Origin: Takifugu bimaculatus
Taxonomy: Eukaryota > Chordata > Actinopteri > Tetraodontiformes > Tetraodontidae
DNA: 64,000 nucleotides
NCBI GenBank assembly: GCA_004026145.2
Contig: CP034989.1
Location: 1,821,134 to 1,885,133 of the forward strand
Direction of reading: 5' to 3'
A program made the translations under genes and the position numbers. This document shows positions 11,533 to 22,436 of this stretch, piece after piece (position 1 is the stretch's first letter; each line of letters starts with the position of its first letter). The notes below the pieces were generated by a model. It did no database searches. It was not told the origin of the DNA and worked only from the letters and a program-made list of their open reading frames with translations.

Positions 11533-14500
11533 TCATCTGGAGGCCTTGCCATTTTCATGAACGTCCATCCTGTAAAGAGGAAAAGGTTGTTTAGATCGGC
11601 TCGTACGTGACAGTGAATCCCGGCGTGTGTCGCGCACCCGTTCTCGTCCTTCAGCTGCTGGTACAGCTCAAACTTGTTGTTGACCGAGTTCGCCCGTCCC
11701 GCAAACTCCTGGTGCTTCCTGGAATTGGCGGCGGTGATGCGGTTGGTCCACATGGTGAGGAGCGAGACGGGCCCTGGGGAGGATTTAGCCATGGGTGAGG
11801 GTGTGGAATTTTGCACGAGCGGTGAAATGTTGTGGCGTTCCGGTACCTTTGGCTCTCTCTGGAGGGTGATCTTCCTCCGCAGACACGCGTGGCTTCTTAT
11901 TGAGCGGCTCTGGAGAGTCTGGAGAATCTTTGATCACCTCTGATTCCTGATCCTCTTTGTCCAGTAAACCTTTTAGCCTGGGGGTTAAAACCACAACAGA
12001 CCGGTTGGTAAAGGTTTGCAGCTCTAAATCGAGCACGTCGGGACGCGTCCCACCTCTCAGAGTCCTGCCAGCTCTTCTCCTCTGCCTCTTTGCTGCCGTT
12101 TTTCTCTGCTCGCTCTTCCCTGTCCTCCCTCTTCCTCCCCCTCTTCTTGCGCTCTTCCTCCTCGGGGGGTTTGCTCCTGCAGGCGACGATGCAGTCCAGC
12201 ACCCGCTGGTGCCTGTCCGTGCTGCCGGCGTGCGTCTTCACCAGCGTCTCCAAGCTCGTTCCACATGATGCGGTACTGTTCATCCCTGACAACATGACGG
12301 GAAGTTATGAAGTTATAAACGACGTCACCAATTTCCTGCTTATTTTTAGGAGATGGCGATAAAAAACCTCTTTGGGCCTTTGCCTCTGGACCCCACGGTG
12401 GAGATCGGGAGAGGGTCATTCTTCCTCTCCATGTCTACAAGATTGTAAACGGTCTTCTGGCAGGTCAGAACGTCTTCTTCTGATAAAGTCTCTTTCACTA
12501 TCAGGTTGGCCAGTGGCACCACCTAGTGGCGAGAAACGAGAAGGCAGGTAAAAGGAAAGTTTAGAGACATCTTAAAGTGTTGGAAACGATCATTTAAAGC
12601 TGGGAAATTCTGTGACAGTGTTACAGCTGGATCTGAAGAGTGTTTGGCTTGGTCGCGGTGTGCACGTGAAGCTCCAAAGCACAGTGCTGCTCACCGCCTG
12701 CATGTTGAAGATGGTGGTCTGGGAGATGATCATTGGCCAGTATCGGGTGTAGCGCTCCAACTGGGCTTTGGCCCTCTCCGCTGGAAGCTTCCCAGACGGG
12801 TCGTAGCGGGACTCTGGGACGGGCATGAGCCGGTTCTCCCTCATGAACTCGCCGAAATCCTAGAAATGATTTCGGGTTGAATGAGGACGGAAGCAGAAAG
12901 GACCGAGGCGTTGGGCGTACCGTGATGCGGTAGTCTGTCACTCGGCCTCCGCAGCCCTCGCTGATGGAGGGCGGGTCCTCCAGGGTGGAGCGGTTGCTGT
13001 TGAGCACGTGCAGGAAGATCTCGCCCCCGTGGCTGCTGAGCATGTGGCTGATGACCTTTGACCCCGACTTCCTGGGCTGCTCCAGCAGCACCGACCGACC
13101 TACAGGACGAGTTCGTCAACTTCAAACAAGTTCAGCGCCCAAATCATAGCTAGGATAAATTATCGATTTTACCATTGAGAAGAAAGTTGGTCAGGCATGA
13201 CGACGGGCGACTGTTGACGTCTGTTGGGGAGATGCGATACGCTCCGGTGCAGTAATGCAGCTCTGAAACAGCGGAACAGAGACGTTCCTCTCACGTCTTT
13301 GCTGTGTATTTCTGCCTTGAACCCACAAATCCCTCAGCCCACCTATGTTGTTGCTCCGTGGCGTGCACCACTTCAGCGTCACCGTCTCTTTCAGTCCGTT
13401 TTCCCGGGTGCTGGTGCCGGCCATGTGCAAGTCTCCTGCTCGGGACAGAAATTCATCCATCAACCAGGACACCACGAGAAGGGAGATTTTTACGCTCGTT
13501 CCACCGACCGTTTTTAAAGAACTCCAGGTGAGCGTCTCGGTGGTGGAGGAGCTCGACGTCGTAATTGGCCGACGTGTTGGCGTGCTGCTCTTCCTGCTCG
13601 TCCCCAGAGACGACAACAAGGTCAGTGTGGAGGTTCGTTCACAGAATATTTACACATGCATCAACGCAGGCATAGAACAACACCTCAACACTGCTGATTT
13701 CATGTTTTTACAGTGGAGAAGAAAAACTGGTATTTTCCTTTACATCTGTCAACACTGATGTCATGTTTATTTGTTTATATTATTACCGAACCAGCCGAGC
13801 AATGTGCCCAGACAGGTTCCTATCAACACAAGAATCTGAATAATTCAAACAGCAGATGACACCAAACACGAATGAGGGGAAGAGCAGGAATGGAGGAGGA
13901 AATGGGTGGGAGGTTTGGAGTGTTTTTGAGGAATAAATAAACAGGTTTGATCATTTACTATCTCGGGAGGGGCAACACTGGTCACAGATATGTGGACTTT
14001 GAATCCAGCAGCCCCTAACGTTTGTCTTTAAATTAGTTTTCTTCTTTAATTTGAATACCCATGAATGGAAAGGGTCCAACGTGAGACCAGAGCTGCCCAT
14101 CCCTCGCCACCTAAACTGCCCGCTGAGAATAAACAACTGCGAGTCAACGGCATCGGCTGAACTCTGACCCTTCCTCCTGCTTGATGTGTGTGTGTGAGAT
14201 AAGAGTACTAACCTGGTCGCAAAAATTTAATGTGGGCTAGCAAAACAGAAAATACAGCATGAAACCAGCAGCAGATTCATGGGCATATCGACGTGCAGAT
14301 GAGAACAGAAAAAAGGTGAGAGTAATTACAGATGAAGGATGAGCTGCGCAAGGCAGAAAACGGCAGAGAGAGAAACCAGGTAAATAAAAACAACTGTTGT
14401 CTTACGAAATGAGAAAAGGTCAATGCGGATTGTAAATTTTACTGAAGGCATGTGCACAGGCAGGCAGACGGCTGGAGCTACTTTACCTTCATGGGGATGT

Positions 14501-16052
14501 TGGTGATGGTGGTGGAGGTCAAGTCAAAGTGCTGCTGGACCAGAATGTTGAGTTTGGCGGCCAGGTGGCGTCCCGCACGAACGCTGTGGACCTCGCTGGT
14601 GAGCAGGGGCGAGATCTGAGACACCGGGGGACAGAAGAAGATGCGGGTCAGAAGTGACTGGTGTCCGATTCCTTCGACGTGCGTGACGGGGAGGCAGAGA
14701 TTCACCTCCTTTTTCGCCCGGTCGGTCACCAGCGTGTCCTCGCCCTGTGGGTAGATGTGAATCAGAACCAGCTCGCACTGCTGGATGGCCATCAAGCTGA
14801 AACACGAGGTAAGAAAGCAGAAAATACTGTTACATTGTGCAACAATAACACAGTTTCTCTTTCATTATTCTTCATATTTCAGCTGACACTGACCAGTCTG
14901 AACCTGCTGCCAGCTTGTTCTGCTCTAAAATGGTCTCCTGGATGTAGTCTTCCAACATGCGGACGTGAGTATCACTGAGGAATGAAGAGTCTTAATCAGG
15001 GGCTCTAAAAGTGAAGAGGTAGAAGAGAGGTGGTTTATTTTTACCTTTTCGCGTCAGTGAGGCAGATGATCCGCCCCCTGTTGGCCACTCTGTCGGCTGT
15101 GTCCATCAGAGCCATCCGCTTCTCGTGCTGCAGCTCTGTGATTTTGCAGAGCGACTCCACGGCAGCGACCAGGCCGTGCAGGATGCTGCAACACTCGGGA
15201 TCTTCCCGAGGGTTCGGTGGCCCGATGGCTGCCAGAGCTGACATGAGCTGAAAGAGGAATATTCACCTGTGTGAGCTGAAACAGGGGGGGTCGCATTCGG
15301 ATCCGCGGCTTTGCGGGCAGAGATTACCTCATGCACACTTTGGTCTTCTCGCCTCCAGCCGTTTAAGATGTGGAACTCTGAATCACTTACAATGTAATTT
15401 ATCTGTGAAACAAAAAAAAAAGAGTATTAGGAAAACACTTTCTTTTCCTGTCTTTTTTTCCTTCTTCTTTTCAAGCTGACCAGTTTGTCCCTTGGATAAA
15501 TATCATACAGTATCCGGCAGTACTCCATGGAGCATTCCACTGCACAGGTCCAGAGGGACTTGGACACAGGGGCCAAAGGAATGAGCCCCTGAGCTCGACT
15601 CTTTGTCACCACGTCACATTCCACCTGCTGCCGACTGGACTCTGCCATGTAGGGACAGTGGTCCACCACAAACACAGTCTTGTGAGACACGGCAAACATC
15701 TTCGATTTGAAACCCTGCAAGGTGAATTGATCTGAAACGGGAAGAAAAAAATATTAGATGTGTAGTGCTAAATGTCCGACACAGGCGTTTGCACTTGAGC
15801 AGGAAATGTAAGCATCCATTGTTCAAGTTCTGATTCATAGATAGGCGACTAAACTGTCCAGAAAGCCAACCACACCCCCACAACAATAGTCTTTCGGTTA
15901 CCGTAATTACGACTATCTAGACATCAGTATGAAGATAACGCAACAATTTGCTCAATGAACATGATACTGCCCACAGCTTTGGCCTGTCGGCTAACATTAG
16001 CCAGCCCCATGTTTGCTGATTTACCTTCACAACCATCGAAACACTCACCCAT
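11533..16052 (-). CDS. ints13: Integrator complex subunit 13 (asunder)
   Basis: Subunit of the nuclear Integrator complex (snRNA 3' processing, promoter-proximal transcription termination), also linked to dynein recruitment and mitosis. Seventeen minus-strand exons were placed: 16052-16049, 15731-15481, 15402-15328, 15247-15045, 14974-14894, 14796-14706, 14615-14487, 13593-13509, 13435-13343, 13262-13173, 13099-12921, 12859-12695, 12522-12368, 12285-12054, 11977-11847, 11773-11638, 11569-11533. The protein closely tracks human INTS13, for example SHKTVFVVDHCPYMAES, VRAGRHLAAKLNILVQQHFD, RYWPMIISQTTIFNMQ, SKPPEEEERKKRGRKRED (nuclear localisation region) and RKHQEFAGRANSVNN near the C-terminus. 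All phases agree except the exon at 12285-12054, which is one base too long (extra base at about 12252-12253) and, as written, reaches a stop near the exon end. The family start is probably the ATG at 15699; the small exon at 16052 adds 12 in-frame residues. Confidence 0.95.
14616..14705 (-). other. 90-base stop-free intron of ints13
   Basis: A GTGAAT donor and a TCTCAG acceptor flank exactly 90 bases on the minus strand, with no in-frame stop. Splicing gives KKE joined to ISPLLTSEV, matching the vertebrate KKELSPVLTSEV. Retention would insert 30 residues without changing frame, so this could be an alternative insert or simply a short intron. Confidence 0.75.
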
Positions 16053-17260
16053 TGTGGCGTATTAGCGATGCAAAGTTTAAAATTTTCTCTTGAATCTCCT
16101 CCTAAGCGTCCATTACTTCTATTATCAAACTTGGTGAGATTAGCACAAACAATACCCTGGCCCGTTACAGGCTAGCATGTTTGTTATTGGCGGAAATACG
16201 GCGTTCCGTCCCTGTTATCCGTCCCCTTGTTTCTGAGTTGGAAAATGGTTCCTGGAGTGGTTTTTCTCTGTCAAAGTACAGGATTGTTAACTTTTCCCCC
16301 CTTACAAACTAGTTATATCCTATGTCTTTATAGTATGTGAGTATGAAGGGAATTCCAACACAGTAAAAGTATATGCTAAAAGTAATTTTGGCCATAAGAA
16401 TTTAAACATATGTTAGTGAATTCGAAAACGGCTTAAACATTCTGCGAATGAAAACCTTTAATACCAAAACCGCGTTTTTCAGCCATCGCCACCATTTAAT
16501 GCTGCCATATCATAAGAAATCAGTGTCATCCATATTAATTCAACATTTACCACTCGAAGCACAAACCTTGAATAAAATATGTATGTACATTTCATTTACA
16601 ATCTTTAATGGAAACTACTAAACTTTAAGTTTGCGGAGCTGGCGCGCGCGTTTTGCGGTTTGCGGGGCACAAGTTGCATCTCCTCTGTCCATTTTTGCAC
16701 TTGTTTTGGCCTTTTTGCCAGTTGTCGATCAGTTGTAGTCCATGATAACGGTCCGTTATCTCCTGCGGCCCGTAAGGACGACATTCTGGTTCTTTTGCGC
16801 GTGTGAGACAATTGCGGTGTTCTGGAGCGGCTGGTTTGCCGCCCCCTCACAGTGTGACGTGACCAAGTCTCACTGGAGCTTCAACAGTTTCCCGATCAAA
16901 CCCACCATTCTCGTTTATTTGACCCAGCGCCATATTGATGCAATCGGCACCCCCAGCCGAACTTGGGTGCACCGCAACCAGCACCCGGCGGTGACAGCGG
17001 CGGGGCCGGAGCAGAAACGCTGATTTTAGCCGCAGAACGAGCTGCAAACTTCCGAGGAATGTTCTGTGGGCGTGTCGGTTCGTCAAATATGAGCGAACAA
17101 CATTTTTACGCGCTGTTCCCCCGCCTCTGACCCCACCCGATCCACTTCCATTCTTTCAAGTCTCAGCACGATCTGGCGGATAAACTTTGTTTCCGTGCGT
17201 CCGTGTCTGGAGTAAAGAAACTGCGCGACTGAGGAGACCGCGCAGCAAAGTTTTAATCCG
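16053..17260. promoter_or_regulatory. Shared upstream region of ints13 (-) and ano6 (+)
   Basis: About 1.2 kb separates the most upstream candidate start codons of two divergent genes, and no gene was seen between them. The right third (about 16620-17260) is GC-richer with many CpGs, consistent with an ano6 CpG promoter. The left part near 16190-16220 (TTGGCGGAAATACGGCG) could serve ints13. Whether initiation is truly bidirectional is inference from the arrangement. Confidence 0.45.
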
Positions 17261-20200
17261 ATGCGCAGACGGCCGGAAACGGACTTGATTCGCCTTTTTG
17301 ACGCTCCGGCACCAGGGAAGATGAACGGCGGCGACCTTACGGAGACGGAGGAGATGGAGGGTGATGTCGAACTGGCCATTATACACGAGGACGTCGGTGA
17401 GAAGGCAGCTTAAGTGTGTTGCAAGAGACGTGCGTGGGTGTGCGGGTCCCAATTGAACTAAATACCGGTCAACGCAATTATCAGATTAGCCCTGTCGGTC
17501 TCTTGGAGCAGCTCGATTCAAACCTTTGCCAAAGTTGCTCAGAAGTGCTGGATCAGCCTATAAAGTGTATGTCTCGCGCGCAGCACCCGGTTCTGTTGGA
17601 CTTTTTCATATAAATCTTTGGAATTTGGAATTTTGGAGATAAACTTTTCATCAGTGCTGTGACGCAGAAGGCAGAGCAGCTGGTGTGTGTGTGTGTGTGC
17701 GTGTGCGGGGGTGGGGGGGGGTCCACACTCAATCTCCACATTCCTGAATTATTGTCTGATGCTAACAACAGATCAGTTTTCTCCCCTTTGTTTCCTGCGT
17801 GTTTTACATCCACGTGCTCGCAAACTGTATCTGGAGACCTATTTTGGGATGTCAATCTCCATGACACCGTGACGCCCAGACACGTGGTCCAACGTGCAGC
17901 TCAGTGCACAGATTGTGCTGCATCTACAGGTGTCAGGGTGATACAAAGTGTTGGGTTTGCTCTTGAGAAATGTCTTAAACATGTAATTATTGGCACCGCG
18001 AGAGATCTGTGTGTGTGTGTGTGTGTGTGTGTGTTCCTCCTGGGAGGAAGCAAGCTGTGGGTGGGAGGGCCTGGCACAATCACTGACTGGTTCATGACTC
18101 AGTAAGAATTTCAAAAATTGCAACCTTGAAAGCCTTTAAAATAAATAAATAATAAACAAAAATAAACATGCAGCGAGGACGATTGGTCCTGGGTCGCTCA
18201 CTTTTGTTGAGATCTGTCCTGCTTTCATCCGGATGAGTTATTAACATGTTTTAAGCCACATCTCACTTTAATAGCTGCAGCTGGAACTTTCCTTTGAATG
18301 TGTTGTTGCCATGGATACTAACATCTGGTTCCAATTAGTTGCCTTCTGTACTGGAACACTGGAGATTGTTCCCTACTTCCCGAGTCCCGGGATGATGCCT
18401 GAATCTGGATTATTGGTTTATTATATGGGTTTAATGTAGCCGTGGCTGCTGAATCGAGCTGCTAATGCTACAACCGCAGCACAGCTAACAAAGCTGTCCA
18501 ATATTTACATTTTTAGACTCTTGTGTTGTCTCAACATCAGCACAATGTCGTTTTATATAAGGATATTTCTTCAGTTGGTTAGTTTCATCCACATTTACGG
18601 ACCGAGGGCACGATAAATCTTTGCAGTGGAGCTAATTACGAAAAAGAAATGATGATATTACCTCTGGTGCATCATCATGACTCCAGTAAATGTTCACAGT
18701 TGTGAGCTTCTTCCTGTTTTCTCTTATTGCTGATTTTCTTTGATGTGTTTGCAGTTTACCCGGAAGAGTTTCTGCCAACGTATCAGACCATCAACCAAGG
18801 ACGCAGCATTATCAAGGCCAAGACTGGTGAGTCTGAACACGTGTAGCTGCTGCGTTCTTTCCTGGATTCCTGGTGAGATTCCAAACGTTTGAACCCTTGT
18901 GGGACGTCAGTTTCTGTTTGCAGTCGTGCTGCTGTCAAAATAATGTCCAGAGCGACATCGCTTATGCATTTTCTTACTTAGAACTACAAGAATTAGGGAC
19001 GTTCAGCTCGCTAAATGCTAGTATTGTACATTTTGGGGGGGAATTTTAAAGAGCCCGTGCGATATTTTACTCCAAGTTATTGAATGCTTTTTAAGCAGGA
19101 AACCATAAAAACAAGAGTTTGATTGATGGCTAAATAAACCAGTCAAGAAGCTCCTGGAGCCAGATCTTAATTACATCACCAAATCTGATGTTCCGTTGGT
19201 TCAGACGGATGGTTGGAAAGATCTGCGAGCTTCACGTGAAACTAGCGAGCTCCTCATTAGCTGGCACGAGTCTGGCTGTGTGGACACAGTCGGGGCGGGC
19301 GAGATCACGTCTGTTGACTCATCCCGCGTCCCAGTCTGGATAAATACCGTGGCGAGGGTCAGCCCCGCAGTCGGCGCTCGGCTTCCCTGCCTCTGAGCAT
19401 CATGTACGACATCATGGAGGAGGAGGTGTTGGAGTTCCAGGCGGCGGAGCTCCCTGACGAGCCTCGTTTCTGCTCCCAGGCCGAGTTCAACGACAAGCCC
19501 GACTCGCTGTTCTTCAACGACGGCGTGAGGAAGATCGACTTCATCCTGGTGTACGAAGACGAGGACAAGAAGGAGTTCGAGAAGAGGCACGCGTACCAGC
19601 GGCGCAAGGTAGCGTTCCCCTAAGCTATTTATTACACGCAGCCTGTCGAAGGTCACGTCTTTATCGCCATGGCGACGCCAACTTTTAATACAATTTGTGA
19701 CCTGAACAGTTGTTTTTTTTTGTTTCCTTTACTTCGAGTTTCCGCCTTTCCCGTTTGTGAAGGGAGTTTTTATTTGCAGCGGGATCACGTCTGAGGTTTT
19801 GATTGGCACCGACGTGCACGCTCGCCACGCCGCAGGTCCGTTTAACCCCTTCAGGGTTCCAGCTGTCTTATCAAAACCCGCTCGTCCAGCGTTTGTTCCA
19901 GCAATCAAGAACTTATTTACCTCGGGGCGAGGGAAGCTGTCACTATGGAGACCAGTTGTGTTTCCTCCTTGTTGTTGCCACAATAGTTGGACGTGAGTCA
20001 CATTAAACATGTGACAATTTGTCGCACATAATCAGGAACTTTTATTTTGAAGGCGAATCCGAGTTAAGACCAAATCCATCACGGCAGCCTTTCGCAAAGG
20101 ATTTGCCGTGCGCGCCGTTTCCCGTCAACGCTGGTGTCAGACAGTCAGCTGTGATGTCGCAATCACAGCCGCCACACGATTGCGCAACGAACCCCGTAGA

Positions 20201-22348
20201 TTGTTGCTACAGCAGCGGGGAAGGTTTAGCTGGCCGGGTGCAGACCAAAGATTTGATAAACCTGGCTGCGGGAGGGCGTGGCGATGTTTGCTAACGTGCT
20301 GGAAATGCTCCCAGGGTTTCTCCTGAACATCAGAGACGCAGCTCAGACCCTGCTGCTCTGAGGAGGCTGCTCAGCGACTGCCCAGGGATCCTTTAGCTGA
20401 CCGCGTGTCTGCTAACCGCTAGCCAGCTGGTTCCTGCGCCACCAAGCAGGTGGAGCAAGTTCTCCGCACAAAATCCAATTAAAGAGATATAATAAACATG
20501 TAATAGGGTCCAAAGAGGGACAGAACTCAATTATGTTGCCGTCCCCGACCGGTATCTGGTTAGGCTACGGCTCCAGATTGAGATTAGCTTTAGCCCAGAG
20601 CTGTTCTCCTGCTTCTCTGCAGAGACGGAGAGAGTATTTTGAGGCCAGTCTGATGAAGATGGGCCTGGAGCTGGAGGCCACACAGTCCGTACGTATGCTG
20701 CAGTTCTCCCACCGCGGCCTGTTACTGCCACATCACACCCCCCCCTCACCCACGGTCCCGCAGGTCATCGACGACAAGCTGATGTTCGTGAAGGTGCACA
20801 TGCCGTGGGACATGCTGTGCACCTACGCCGAGGTCCTGCACATCAAGCTGCCCATCCAGCCCAACGACCTGTCCTCCCGCCCCTCGCCGTGGCGCTTCTT
20901 CGACTTCATCACCAAGCACTTCTACCCCAACGAGGACCTGATCAAGAAGGAGGCGGACTACTTCACGGCGCCCTTCGAGAAAGACCGGCTGGAGTTCTTC
21001 CACATCACCGACAAGGACAGCTTCTTCACGCCGTCCATGAGGAGCAGAATGGTTGGGACGTGGCGTCCGCGTCAGGGTCCGCGTACGAATCCCCGCTGAT
21101 TTCTCCTTCTTTTCAGGCGTATTACCTTCTGAGCCGCGCTCCCTACGAGATACGGGGCAGCGTGAAGAAGTTCGGCATCAACAAATTGCTGGACAGCGGC
21201 GTGTACAAGGCAGCCTACCCCCTCCACGATGTAAGGTCACGTGACCCTGCTAACACCCACCTGTTCCGGGGTCGAGCAGGAGGTGAAAGCTTCTCTGTCG
21301 GCTTCTTTTAGTGCCAGTTTAACGTCAGGACGGAGGATCCCGACTGCCCCAACGAGAGGTTCCTGCTCTACCAGGAATGGGCTCATCCCAAAAGCTTCTA
21401 CAAGATGCAGCCGCTGGACCTCATCAGGTGACCACAGAGCGGGAGCTGCTGTGATTAGCTGGAGGTTGGCGCTAAACGAGTTACGTTGTTTCTTCCGTGC
21501 GACGTCCCACAGGAAGTACTACGGGGAGAAGGTCGGCATCTACTTCGCCTGGTTGGGGTTCTACACGATAATGCTCACGTTGGCCGCCATCGTGGGCCTG
21601 GCCTGCTTCATCTTTGGATACAAGAATCAGGAGACCAGCACGTGGAGGTCAGGCTCAGGCTCCCCCCCCCCAGCTGCCCCTGCTTTAGCCCCCTGCCCGA
21701 CCACCTTTATCAAGCTGCCCCTGCTTTAGCCCCCTGCCCGACCACCTTTATCAAGCTGCCCCTACTTTAGCCCCCTGCCCGACCACCTTTATCTAGCTGC
21801 CCCTACTTTAGCCCCCTGCCCGACCACCTTTATCAAGCTGCCCCTGCTTTAGCCCCCTGCCCGACCACCTTTATCAAGCTGCCCCTGCTTTAGCCCCCTG
21901 CCCGACCACCTTTATCAAGCTGCCCCTACTTTAGCCCCCTGCCCGACCACCTTTATCAAGCTGCCCCTGCTTTAGCCCCCTGCCCGACCACCTTTATCTA
22001 GCTGCCCCTACTTTAGCCCCCTCCTCGACCACCTTTATCTAGCTGCCCCTACTTTAGCCCCCTGCCCGACCACCTTTATCTAGCTGCCCCTACTTTAGCC
22101 CCCTCCTCGACCACCTTTATCTAGCTGCCCCTACTTTAGCCCCCTGCTCGACCACCTTTATCTGCTTCTGTGACCCTGCAGCAAAGAGGTGTGTGACCCC
22201 GAGATCGGAGGGAAGATCGTCATGTGTCCCCAGTGTGACAGGGAGTGTAATTACTGGAGGTTAAACAGCACCTGCGAGGCCTCCAAGGTGAGTGAAGCTG
22301 TCTCTCTGTCTGTCTGTCTGCCTGCCTGCCTGCATGCCTGTCTGTCTA

Positions 22349-22436
<88 letters not shown>

